Shown one piece after another: positions 1 to 12,345 of a stretch of 64,000 nt of DNA. A program made the position numbers and the translations under genes. Origin of the DNA: Trichoplax adhaerens (taxonomy: Eukaryota > Placozoa > Uniplacotomia > Trichoplacea > Trichoplacidae); NCBI RefSeq assembly GCF_000150275.1, contig NW_002060945.1:9073650-9137649 (forward strand). The letters are read 5' to 3'. A model generated the notes under the pieces. It ran no database searches, was not told where the DNA came from, and saw only the letters and a list, made by a program, of their open reading frames with translations. The first letter of the stretch is position 1. Each line of letters starts with the position of its first letter.

Positions 1-104
1 ACGAAATTTACTACGATGCTAAGATATTTTTAAAGATTAACTCTGTCCGTAATTTGCAACACTTAATTAAATTGAAAATAACTTGTTTCATTCGGATCTC
101 TTAG

Positions 105-565
105 TTGACAATAGGAGCTGTTATGTTTATATTTCGTATAACTGGAGAAAGAATAAGAAGTTATTATCTTAAACTGCATGTCTACTTTGGTTGTGCAATC
201 TTTGTTATGGCTATCGCTACTTGCCTGCTTGGGATTAACGAAAAACTCTTTCTCAAGTACTGAAATAAAATATGTAGTTATTGCTATTACTTTATCCACT
301 TTGGCTACAGATAGTTTGGTTCTGCTACAATATTGTAATGACTAAGGGCTTTCTTCACGATACTAGGTATCCTCATTCGTATTCAAATCTGCCATCTGGT
401 GCAGCAATGGGCAACTGTCTTGGCTTAGCAATTTTAACTTTTGGTCTCATAGTTATATACATGCTATCCAGTCCGATCTATAAGAGAAAGCCTGAACCTG
501 GAAACTACAGTTTATCTGCACTAGGAGGGGAAGAAAGTGAGGAAGATCCTATCAAAGATGGCTAG
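105..565 (+). CDS. CYB561: Cytochrome b561 family protein, last two exons (5' end outside window)
   Basis: Transmembrane ascorbate-dependent oxidoreductase of the cytochrome b561 family, which passes electrons across a vesicle or plasma membrane through two haems. Exon 105-256 (152 nt) encodes a membrane helix, the LKLHVYFG motif holding a haem-ligand histidine, and the family signature ATCLLGINEKLF. It joins in phase 2 (AA/G) across a 110-nt intron (257-366, GTACTG...ACTAG) to the terminal exon 367-565, which gives a YSNLP linker, the last helix starting at a GNCLGLAIL stretch, a basic YKRKPEP stop-transfer segment and an acidic tail ending at TAG 563-565. Exon 105-256 has the same length, phase and split codon as exon 3 of the complete paralogue at 23778-26505, which supports the boundaries. 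The substrate (for example monodehydroascorbate or ferric iron) cannot be told from this part. Confidence 0.88.
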
Positions 566-3500
566 CCAATTCCTTTAGACCATTATTCGAAATAATCAAT
601 TGATTGGCTGACTTACAACATAACATGATCAAAATATTACTCGATATCACTTGCTGAAAATATATATATACGTTTTATTTCGTTTCTTTATTTATAAAAA
701 ATAATTGTCTACAATTACACCAGTGACAGGTACAGTATAGGGGTTTAGTCATCAAGTACCTACTAATTTATTGATATACTTTAATTCTTTAAACTATCTT
801 ATACCATACCTGATTTTATCATTGCCCTGATGATAGTCTCTTGTAGCACGTGGATAGTTATAAAAAATTCGTTATTTCTAAAAAAGCATTACATGCTGCT
901 TAGGTATCAAGGATTAATGTATATTGTCTTACGTCATTTTAATATCGATATAGAAATTAGAAATTACCATTCTACTGCGTGATCAGATTCTAGAAACTTA
1001 AGGATATGAACTGCAAGATAACAATATCTGTTATTAAAATAAACAATCACGCAATCCACAGATGTGATGAGGTGCTTGAAAACTATCCAGACTAAAAGGC
1101 TAAGTGTTCTTTGATCCGTTGTTCGATTCAACCTATTACGACTAGCTTAGTTATGGTAATCCGTACGTTGCATATGATACACACACGATTTATACTCAGT
1201 TTGAATACTTATCCTAGTTACTGAAGCAAAGTCATGCATCACTAGGGAAAACCGGTACTGTATTCTTCTAGTTGTCCAATGTTCATGCTACAGGACATAC
1301 GGCTTCCGGTAGCATACTGTATCTGTATATTTAACACCCATATTATAAAACTAATAAGATTGATTTTCTCATTTCTCTTGAGTGATCCCTAAATTGTATA
1401 GGGGAGCCCTTATAAGATTGAATTGCAAAATTGTAGTAAATAAATTCATTACTTTCAGTGCCTGATCTTATATACTGTCCAGCTTCGAGTATGCGCAATA
1501 CGTTCATGGAACGGGTACGGTGCTAGTTAAAGTCATCAATTTGTACTGTACACTGTACTGTACAGTACAAATTATAAGTATTACGTATGTATTATACTGT
1601 ACTGAGCTACAGTATACAGGGAGTGTAGACTGTACTGAGCATTAATGGCCAGTCGAAGTGCAATAAAGGCTTTTTGAAGGCCATCTTTGCCCTCAAATCA
1701 ACTTAATTTTTTAATATGTACAATTCAATTTCAGTTACTTCAGCACGGTCAAAAATTCCTTAAAATGCATAGAAAATAGAGAAAATGGAAAATTTCTGCA
1801 GTAAGACAGTAAACGACTTTATGACAGTAATTTAATTAGGTAAATGACAGCGTTTGATAAAATTTTTATGATCAGTAAATAGATGAGCTGTACGGTGTAC
1901 AGTAGACTACTTCTTGGATAATTTGTCAAGTAGAGATTAATAGCAATTACAGTATAGTGTACAAGCGTACATTATTCCTTACTTATAAGAAATCTCTTAT
2001 GGCTTTACCTGCATACATGTTATCCTTGGAGTACGAGATTCTGTAACATTAGCATTGCATCCGGCCCCTTTGGTATATTATTGGATGAATACGCGTACGC
2101 GTACAGTATGTCGACTTTTAACTCTTTGGATAAAACGTGAGCATGCTGTATACCGTATATACTGTACACTATATATTACCAATTTGGGCCGTAATATATT
2201 ATATATATATAACAGAACATATATCATAAATAAAATATAGACGCGTATATATATACTGTATATTCTCGATGCAAGCGTATCGTAGTTAGGAGAATCACTG
2301 CTATCAGATGAATCTCATTAAACGCTATATTTTAATACAGAAATGTCATAAAATGGATTATATGAACGACGAGTAGATATCTCCTATTGATCTAGCTAGT
2401 GACGCATGGACATGATCTAGGATTTAGGGTAGTCAAACGGGTATGAAATCGTATAAGCACATGAATTGATGTTTGTAGCAATATCGATATATCGCTAATC
2501 ATTCAAGGTGTAATGATGATAAGTATGCTATATTTAAGTTTCAAAAAGATGCTCCATTCCTCAAATCTCGTTAAGCAGGTCTAGAAGCTTACCTTAACTA
2601 GTATTTAAGGTTGATCACAACAATACAAAATCATGACTCAGATCATAGTGTTGACTTTGCTGTCAAATTTATGAACTTGGTAATAATAGTATACTATCGA
2701 TATCGGTAGCTTAAACGTCAATTCTATTTAATATTAACTGCAGTGATCGTTGATACAGTATTTGAACAGAAAACCATCAGAATCTGAAAAACTGATGCCA
2801 CAAACTAGCTATTTATTAAATGTTCATCCTCTTCAACACCAAAGTTACCCATAAGGAAATGCTATTGATCAATAACTTTACTCTAATTTTACATACCTCC
2901 CTAACAGACAAAATTTTTTTAAACCCTATTTCACCTTTTAATATATAAAGTCAGTGTTTTGATAAGGAATAACAAATGTAGCGAACGCTAAACTGATTGT
3001 ATGACATTTTGAACAATAGATGCTTAAAATAATCGGTGAGAACTTGACAGATGGTCAGATCGGTGGAATAGTCACACCATCAAAATTATTCGCCTTGAAT
3101 TAGTTTGCCAATGCCGATATTATAACGTTGACGATAGAAATAGTCCATTTTGATAAATTATTGAGTTGTATGACATTAAAAGGATAGTCGAAATATTTCC
3201 CTGTATGGAAAGGAATTAATCTTACCAATACCCGTGGGATAAAGATAGAAATATTTGTGGTATTTCAATGTACACAATATGAAGCTTGGGTCCCTATATA
3301 AATCGTTAGTATGCTCCTACACTTTAAATTTTGAAGCTATTAAATGCTGAACAATTATTCAAGTGAGTCGAATTCTTTTCTTGGATGGGGAGGAGCTGGT
3401 CTCTGTTGTACAGATGAACAATGTAATTGTACCAACAGTAACTTTCTTAAATCGAAGGTTTCGATATATTTTGTCAGAAAAAGTACAATTTTTTTCCCCT

Positions 3501-3900
3501 TCGATTGCTTACACAGATATCTAGTAGATTGATCACTAATCTGTTTACATGCTAGACTCGCATTTAGCAATGCTAATTAGAGTCTGCAGATCATTATTTA
3601 ATCAACTGTGCTTATAAATTAGCGGCTTCCTTTCAAAATCATAAACTATGCTGATTTAGTAAGCAAATAACTCCTACGAGTCATCCTTATTTTTGTTTGT
3701 TTACATATGACTAATATGAGTGTCTTTATCACGTGATGGGCTGGGTGAAAGCAAGAATAGTATAAATCATGATGGCGGCCTTTAAACTGGTATCAAAGCA
3801 ATTCTTTGTTTAATAAAAATTATTGTTTGATTCATATTCTGCTATCCAACGCTGTGATAGCATCATAGTAACATTTTGTTTGCGTGTCATTAAGCAATTA
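566..3900. other. Intergenic, no recognised gene
   Basis: AT-rich sequence with only short open frames. It contains a perfect 14-bp inverted repeat at 1538-1573, many TACTGTA/TACAGTA words, and TA-rich stretches around 2190-2260. I see no exon that matches a known family. Confidence 0.6.
1538..1573. repeat. Perfect inverted repeat, 14-bp arms, 8-bp spacer
   Basis: Left arm AATTTGTACTGTAC at 1538-1551 and right arm GTACAGTACAAATT at 1560-1573 are exact reverse complements. The 8-bp spacer is itself made of the same TACTGTAC word, so alternative pairings are possible. Confidence 0.9.
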
Positions 3901-3919
3901 GCAACAATGTTGACATAGT

Positions 3920-5100
3920 GATGTACCCTTATATCCTTCACGTCCATGTAACATGTCGCTGTTATGCCGGATAAATTTTATCTTGAGCTAATGTACTTTG
4001 GACATTTTTCAACTGCTTATCTGTTTAGTATTAATGAATACTGTATCCATGCCTGTTATGGCTAATAAATTCTGTCTTGTGCTAATGTACTTTAGATATT
4101 TTTTGATTACCTAATCCGTTTAGTTCCAGTGATATATCCTTATACTGTATTCTCTATGTTTATCCAACACGTTGCTGTATTAAGCCTGACTAATTAATTT
4201 TATCTAGTGCATTTAATGTGCTTAGGACATTTTGACTACCCGTGTAAGCCCGTACCTAATCTGTTTAAAAATACTAGTGATATACCCTTATATCCTCACA
4301 TTATCTAACATGCCTCTGCTATAAATTTTACCTTGAGATAATGTGCTTTGGACAATTCTTGACTATCGGTACCTATTCTGTTTAATATTAGTGAAGTACT
4401 CTTATATCCTCTATGTCCATCCAACGTGTCCTGCTATGCCTCATAAATTTATTTTGTGCTAATATGCTTAGGATATTTTTTGATTACAGATTCTATTTAA
4501 TATCAGTGAAATACGCTTATATCCTCCATGTCTCTCCAACACTTCCCTGTTATGCCTTATAAATTTTATATTGAGCTAATGTGCTTTGAGCATTTTTGAC
4601 TACCTAATCTGTTTAATACTAGTGATATACCCATATATCCTCCATGTCTATCCAATATGTCCCTGTTTTGCCTCTTAAATTTTACCTAAGCTATTTTATT
4701 TTGGACACTTTTGATAACCTAATCTGTTTAATATGAATGATATACCCTCATATCCTCTACGACTATCAATACATCGCTATTATGCCTCATGAATTTTATC
4801 TTCAGTTAATCTACTTTGGACATTTTTGACTACCTAATCTGATTAATTTAGTAATATACCCTTATATTCTCTACGTCTATCTGACGTTTCACTGTCATGC
4901 CTCATAAATTTTATCTTACGGTAGCGTGATTTGAATATTTTTGACCATCTAATCTATTTAATATTAGTGATATACCGGGTACCTTTACATCCTCGCATCA
5001 ATCCAACACATTGCTATTATACCTGATAAATATTATCTTGTGCTAGTCTACTTTGAACATTTTTCGACTACCTAATCGGTTTAATATTAATATTATGTGT
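3920..5100. repeat. Degenerate tandem repeat, about 118-bp unit, about 10 copies
   Basis: A block containing a TAAATTTTATCTTG-like word, then GCTAATGTGCTTTGGACATTTTTGACTACC, then TCTGTTTAATATTAGTGATATACCC recurs roughly every 113-129 bp (word near 3973, 4063, 4192, 4321, 4444, 4559, 4676, 4791, 4904, 5026). Copies differ by substitutions and small indels. No coding frame runs through it. Confidence 0.85.
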
Positions 5101-8100
5101 TGAACTTGCATTGCCTTTACCCTAGTCATGGATAATTTGAGGTGTACGGATCCTGCGGGTAACTTCACCAAGCCGGAGACGGTATATTAAATTGACCAAA
5201 GCAGTCCAATTCTATATAACTTCAATTCAAAAGTTGAAATGATATCAGTTATTATTATGTAATGAAAAATTTCGCTAATTTAATACTTAAGAAGATCTTC
5301 AACTAGCTATCCCAAATCAATGCGGTGGATGCATCTAGATTGGATGATACTATTGAGAATTTTAGAAGCTCAGCATTCAGTGCACTATTCATATCTAAGA
5401 AATTACTGCATTACCTTCTACAGCCTAATATGCAAATTTAGATTTTAAATTTAAAATCGATACTGATTTATAGATATAGATCTAGATACTTGGTTAATAC
5501 CGAGCAATCTTGAGCTAATATCTTCTCTGAATGCCTCCTACTTAAGTACATTCCATGTGGCTAGGATCAAAATAATATGATACACACGTAGCTCCATCAC
5601 TTTCGAAGTAGTACAGACAGTATAAATAAATATTTTAATTGCTTGGCGTTATTATGCGAGAAAAGGTGAGAATCTATACTCATCTGCAGTAAGTTTATAG
5701 ACTTTGACCGGAAAGTGTACTTTAAGATGCTCTATTAATTCAAAATAAGCGAATAGAAGTGAAAGCAATTTACAATTATACATTAATAGCATTGACTTTA
5801 ATTTATGCAATTATCATCCGAAAATAATAGGAATTTGTCTCATTTGAGCATTGCATACCGGAAAAATTGATTTCTATTTGATTTTAATTTTATATGGTAA
5901 TGGCTCAACACAGCAATATTCAATCGTAACTTTTAGTAAATTATCTGAATGCAGATGAGTAGCTAGCGTAATATATTTTCCATATACGGGATATAACAAC
6001 TATACAGTTACCGACTCAATTGTAAGAAACAGACCGATTTTAATAAAATGTAAATATATAATATATGCTTAGCGTTCTTATGTTGTACAATTGATCATTT
6101 ATTATATCAAGTCAGGTCAGAATAGAGAATTATGATAACGCTAGTACCATTAATATCACAAATTAAATTACGGTTTAGGCAGTATTGTCAGCATCTTACT
6201 GTATAACTCTATATTCTGTATATGGGCACAATTCGAAACAACTGCTCGCGGCTTAAAGGCTAGTCATCGATCCAATGACTTCATAGATGCGCTGTACGTT
6301 TATATGTATCCATATCAATCTAACGTTCTACATTCATGACCGTGCAAAATCTGATTTACCGATAGCACCTTCGGTACTCTCACGATCGAGAATTATAGTA
6401 ACATCTATCAATATATTGATCTGGAATAGATGAACGTATATCGCCAATAATATGTATATAACATAACATATATACGCGCCTACGAGCAACGAAAGAATTA
6501 TGCAATATTCTAGGATCCTATTAGAATAGTTGATAGCTTTCCGTCACTCGTTATCAATTTATAATTTTGATTATTGTCTTGTATAGTCAATGCACTGTAA
6601 ATCTTCAGAATTCCAAAGTGAATGTCTCTACTAAAATAATTTGCTCCAATCACTGGCTCTGGTAATAAGTATATCGGTCTGCCAATATAACTTAATCTGA
6701 TATGGTCGCACAATAATACTCGTACAGTACAATAGCTGTGATTGAGTACTTTCTACAATAATTCCTCCATGGATTGATTAGAAGAAGTCATTAGCTACTG
6801 AAAGATAATAACATGATTATCCTTTCGACGATATATTTTTGCTCTCTATTTTAGCTTTATATGATCAATTCTTATTGAGCTGGAAATTAATTACATCAGT
6901 GCCCTATTGAATATTTATTAAATGATCATCAAACAGCAATTTAACGGCCATTTATTAATTGTTTTTAGCATTTTTAGACTAGTAGACGGTCTAATATATC
7001 ATATATCTTATTCATCACAATGAAAAGGACTACTTCTCAAGCTTTATCTACATATAAGCATTGCATATGGTATGTACTCTTTGACTTAAGATTGTAGTGC
7101 CGTGCTGTAGATATATAGACAGTATGTCAGTTACTTTTTGATTGGATAGAGGCTGTATAAGATTAAATCAAAAGAGCCTTTGCATTTCGTTGACCAAATT
7201 AGGACGATAGGCTATAAAATTTAGAAGCTACATTGGAACTGTTATTATTCTTCGCAGTCTATACTCGTTATTGTACTAATTTTCACAATGAATTCTGATT
7301 GATAGCCAATGAAGATGACGAATTCAATTCAATGGCATTATTATTATGGTGTCTACCTGTCGGGATTTAATGCTATCAACATGTAGCAATAGCAATTATT
7401 ATTTAACGATGAGGAGAAGCCGTAATTAAAACTTTTCAATGCGGCACGCGAAAGTCATTAAAAAAGCTGTGATCAAATAAAGAAGAAATTTGTCTTAGAA
7501 CTTGAACGAATTATGTGCATTATAAACTATCTGCAAGTTTTTATTAAGATAATAAATAACTGCAATTATAATTAACTACTGCTTGCCTATAATGTGACAA
7601 CGATGGTGTCCAAAGTTGATATATTAACGATTAAATATAGCTATAAAAATTAGATAAAAATGGGTTCAAATACTGTCTGCGACCATAGCATACTACCATC
7701 AATGTTGTATAGACAATCATTTGTTTAAACAGTATAAATTTATGTACAGCAATCGGTTTATGACTCATACTAAGCTTTGCGATATGCTAAATAGGAACCT
7801 TTGTCGTATTTCTCATTAATATTAAAAAAAAATCAATCAGAATAATTAATTGCTTTTTTTGCAATGTTAACTGCAAAGGTGCTTTCCGTTTATTTAGTAA
7901 AGAAAAAGAATTTAACTCATACTGACGACAGATCGTAGGTGAAATTAATTCAGTATAAAGCTTTTCCATGCAAAAAAGAAGACTATGACTAGTTCTATAT
8001 ATTGCAGTATTCGGCTGCCGTAGTGGACGCTACACAAGTGAAATTTTTTCCTCATCAAATTAAAATAATAGAACAAAGTGATACAACGCAGTATACTTGC

Positions 8101-9577
8101 ATAGAACTTTCTGTAGCATTGTAATTATGCAATAAAATATAGATCACCAGGTAAATCTTAATTGTAGTGGCAGCAATCACTAATACACGGATAACATTAA
8201 AAGCTTTGTAATATTTCTTCCAAAGAAAGGTAAACATTTGAGATCCGCACTAATCTGTAGTGCAAAGTGATCCAAGTAACAGATTAAATCACTTTTTTCC
8301 ATTTGATTCATAGTTAAAGATCAGTAACGTATTTGATTGAGATTAAATTTCGTAGATTTATTTCTTTCTTAACCACAAAATACAGGCAGTTTATATTTCA
8401 TTTTAACTTTTTTTACACTATTATCGACAGCGGATAGAACTGATATTGTTGAAATAAGCATTCTTTTTACAATGTGTCATAGCTAAGGAATTTTAGTACA
8501 ACACATTAATAATTACAGAATTGATCGCAGAAGTTCACGAAACGGTATTGCGATAAAAATAATTCGCTATGTAAGATTTAAGAGTAAAGGCGCGATTCTT
8601 TCATCCGATGAAATATAAAATGCTTAGGATCGATCAAAGACAACTTAATTTCTATTTGCATTGTGTGCAGATGATTTTACTTTATGCTATTACAATGTAA
8701 TTGGTAGAGGTAATACAAAAATTTACATTATTAATTTTATAATGACAGAAAACCGCTTCAGATAGATCTTTTTTAATTAGTTGATGAAATCATGGCTATC
8801 GAAGAGGACAGAAACACCTTTAAGATGTATATCTAACAAGGTAAAATATTAGAATCAGGGTAGCGATAAAGTTAGAAAGGGACTTCAATACAATAAGATG
8901 ATGATTCTCGATCAAAGATACTAATGATAGCAACAACTACTATGATGCCATTCCACAAATAAATGGAAATCTGATAGACATAGTGGTGTAGCAGGTATGC
9001 ATAAGATCGTAGATTAGATGACATCGGATTGTAACCGTATGTGTCGTAATATAGCAATTGCTGTATGTTTACAACATCGATAGCAATGACTAGAGCTACC
9101 GTACTGTTTTTTAAATTGGAAATTTATACCTTTACAATTCTGGGTAAATAAAATAGACAAAAAATGAAATAGCGTGAAAATAATATAGTGGAGTTAAAGT
9201 TAGTGATCAACTAAGACTAAATTATTTTGACAATCTAAAGCTACCATCAGTTAATAAATTGTAGTATAATCGTATTAAATCAGTTATTTGATGGCGTATT
9301 GCACACATAAAATCGAATTATACTTAAGATATGCCATTTTTGATCAAAAGACCATGTTTAACTATTGCATCGATCACAGTCAGCATGACAATACTTGTCC
9401 GATATATTTAAAAAAGGAAGCATGGCTGCTTATGCTTGTAGATTTTAGTTGCCTCCGTTGAACTAGAAAAATTGGCTGCATATATTCAAATGTGCCGGTG
9501 AAAATAACTTCTGTCCATTCTTAAATTTTCGATATCATCTTTGAAATTTCGAATAGACATATTCAAGTTATTGACAA
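5101..9577. other. Intergenic, no recognised gene
   Basis: AT-rich sequence without an open frame above about 70 codons and without any stretch I can match to a protein family. It lies downstream of the PTF1A-type gene and upstream of nothing recognised; it may hold untranslated or regulatory sequence. Confidence 0.5.
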
Positions 9578-12189
9578 TTACGATGATCGTGGATCCTCCG
9601 GTATCCAGACCTTGGCGCTTCTAGTCATAGCATTAGTTATTTCATCGGCCGGTTCTATGCAAGATTTTTCTGTACACCATGACAATGAATGACCAACTAA
9701 TGGAGTTAAACCGAATTCATCGAAATCATTTTCTACATGAATAGAAATGAGACAATAGCAGCGATGAGAATGCTGTCCATAAGCGCACACGAATCAGTGC
9801 AAACAATTAAAATACTATTTCATGTAAATCATTTTTAATTTTAAAAATGAAATAATATCGATATAATTTGATAGAAAAGCCTCAAATCAAGATATTCTTA
9901 GTTTAAGAATAATAATATAAGTTAGCTTTTCATTTAAGATTAGTCTAGTTGCAAATAGAGTACGACTCAAGTATCCGTAATAATGAACTGCAACAGTCGA
10001 TTTGTTTATCTATATTGACGGTAAGGACAGAAGAAATAGTATGGTAGTTTTTAAGTTAATAATAATAATAATGAGTGTGTAATTTCAAAGCCTCAAGTTC
10101 AAAGACGATAGAATCAATAAAAATGAAACGAAATTTTTTGAGAATCTTAATGCTATATTATGACGTAAACGCCAATGAAGAGAAGTCGATCAATAAGACT
10201 TTTCTTCGTGTAGGTACAATTTTACTTGTAAATCTATTAATGGACAATATGACGAAGTGACTGCTATTAAATCAGTTTCTACTTGTTCTCGTGCTATTCT
10301 TTGTGTAACAGTAAGACTACAAATGTTTTAGGAAGTATAGCGTTATCATTAGAACGATAATTCGTTGATGTGAAATTACTAATCCCTTGAACAAACCAAT
10401 TCGATCATACGATATCAGGGAGTGAAGTGGCATGATTTTCTTAATAAAATAAATATTCTCATCGGTGTGGTAAAGATATTATTGTTTAAAAATTTTGACG
10501 GAAATTAGTGATAATTCAATAAAAATGTGAATGAATAGATTGAAAGCTTTGATTTGAGAAAAAATAAAAAGATCTCAAATAAGAAAGATACCTAAATTAT
10601 ACAATATGATCTCATGGATCACTATCAAAGGAACGCGATGACCGCTTAAAATCATACAATGGTCAAGCAATTTTAAATCGGTCGAAATATTATTGCAGTA
10701 GCAAAATAATAAATTTTTTAATGTGAAAATCTTTATTCTTAATTTGAAAGATATTAATTAGCATTCAGTCTAAACAATATTCGCTCTGTCTTTACTATGA
10801 AAAATTTTCGCTTTTGATTCAATCTAGTCAAAACATTGTAGTAAATTTTATGCATGGCACGTATCGCGCGGTGCCGTCCTTCGAACTATATAGAATAGTA
10901 TAGAATGTATATAATATATATATAATATATATATACAGTAAATATACTGTATGCATACAATAACAACAAAATTTTTTTTCTAAATAGATGTTGTAGAAGT
11001 TGATCCGCTATCATACTGTATCTTTTAGTGGTGCAATTTATTGCCAATTGGCAAAAACGTTGAATTTTGTCCAATAAATGAATCATAACAGTATCGATAA
11101 TTACGGATACTATTTTTGAACAGGTTGATAGCTGACTTGTTTAGTTATGAAATCGTAAGTGAAACGAATTGACCTAATTAAAATCTTTTGAAAAATTTTA
11201 TAGGTACAACTTTGAAACCTATCGCTTAAGTAAATACGAGATTTACTTCAATCCATATGAATTATAGATGGACTCGATCACAACTGGAAATCATACTGTA
11301 CATGGGTCTGCCGCATCTGATAGAAGCAGTTTGGTTATGATTATACCATTGGCTAAAATTGCAGACTTGTACTAGCAGTTAGAGTCTCCGGTTTTTGACA
11401 CAACGCTAAGAGTTTCGAGAGTAGTACTACCGTATATATCATATACGACATCTACTCTACTATACGGCATAACACATAAAGTAACCGTAGCTAGTCGTAG
11501 TGACATCTTTGTAAGATGTGGTACGGAAAGACTTAATGATCAGTTAGCATATTTTATTCTTAGTGCTGTAGCGTATTTCTGTTTAAAGGCCTGCTTAACA
11601 GCATTTTTAATGAAAATAAAAGAGAAGAGATAATGGTATGATAATCTGCAAATATACAATATTTGCAACATTGGTGCAACAGATAGAGGAAGTTGACTAT
11701 TATCAACCACTTACCATAAGAATTGTTGTGCAATATGACTTTATTGGATCTGTCAGTGGCAGAATTTTGCCGACATATGGATTTAGTTGGATCATTTGTG
11801 TCCAACAATTCCGACATGAAACCAATGTAAGATATCGCCAATCTCAAAGTATTGACTTTGGATAATCGTTTTTCATATGGTAACTTAGGCACCAAGTGGC
11901 GTAAATCTTCGAATGCATGATTAATACTTTGCATACGTTTTCGTTCGCGTAGATTAGCGGCTAAGCGTTGATCAACGTGCTGTTGAGGTGATTTTCGACT
12001 AGCGCGTCGTTCTAGTGGACAATGAGTTAATAAAAGTTCTTGATCGGAATCAATTAAATTGTTGTCCAATGGAGAAGTAGAATCTCGCAGGTTATTATGT
12101 TGCTGCAGAGATTGTTCATGATGTTGCTGGTAATAGTTATTTTTACTTTTATGTTGATTGCGATTTGGATTCCAGATATGCTTGCCCAT
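9578..12189 (-). CDS. PTF1A: PTF1A-type bHLH transcription factor, two exons
   Basis: Class II basic helix-loop-helix factor. Exon 1 is 12189-11715 (ATG to G/GTAAGTGG), exon 2 is 9732-9578 (acceptor CATGTAG, stop TAA), joined in phase 1 over a 1,982-bp intron; product 209 residues, shorter than the vertebrate protein (about 330). Residues 1-70 are a His/Gln/Asn-rich tail. The bHLH spans about 74-128: basic region [12 protein letters not shown], then [19 protein letters not shown], nearly identical to vertebrate PTF1A and unlike Twist, Hand or neurogenin. Exon 2 carries two short tryptophan motifs of PTF1A: GHSLSW (about 172-177) and [11 protein letters not shown] (about 197-207). In mammals these bind RBPJ to form the PTF1 trimer, so the same partnership is inferred. 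Open frame continuing past the donor to 11560 is intronic read-through. No other gene lies within 9 kb either side. Confidence 0.93.
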
Positions 12190-12324
12190 TATTGGTGGAT
12201 TTGAAATTTGTGATGATTAGAAAATTTGATTCCTTCAAGGTAATTGGAGGAAGGATGGCGCGTTGATCCTTGGTTGGTCGGTGCCTAGGTGACGTTGTGG
12301 ATACTGGTCGAATCTGAGTGGCTT

Positions 12325-12345
12325 AACGGTATTTAAAAGGCAACC
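12325..12345 (-). promoter_or_regulatory. Possible TATA-like element upstream of the PTF1A-type gene
   Basis: On the minus strand a CCTTTTAAATACCG stretch lies about 145 bp upstream of the start codon at 12189, and a TGACGT-type half site (plus strand 12291-12296) lies between them. Position fits a core promoter, but the genome is AT-rich and such words are common. Confidence 0.25.

Noticed and set aside
11560-11714. C-terminal 50 residues of the long bHLH open frame
   Set aside because: A strong G/GTAAGT donor at 11714 and a phase-matched exon with PTF1A C-terminal motifs show this is intron read-through.
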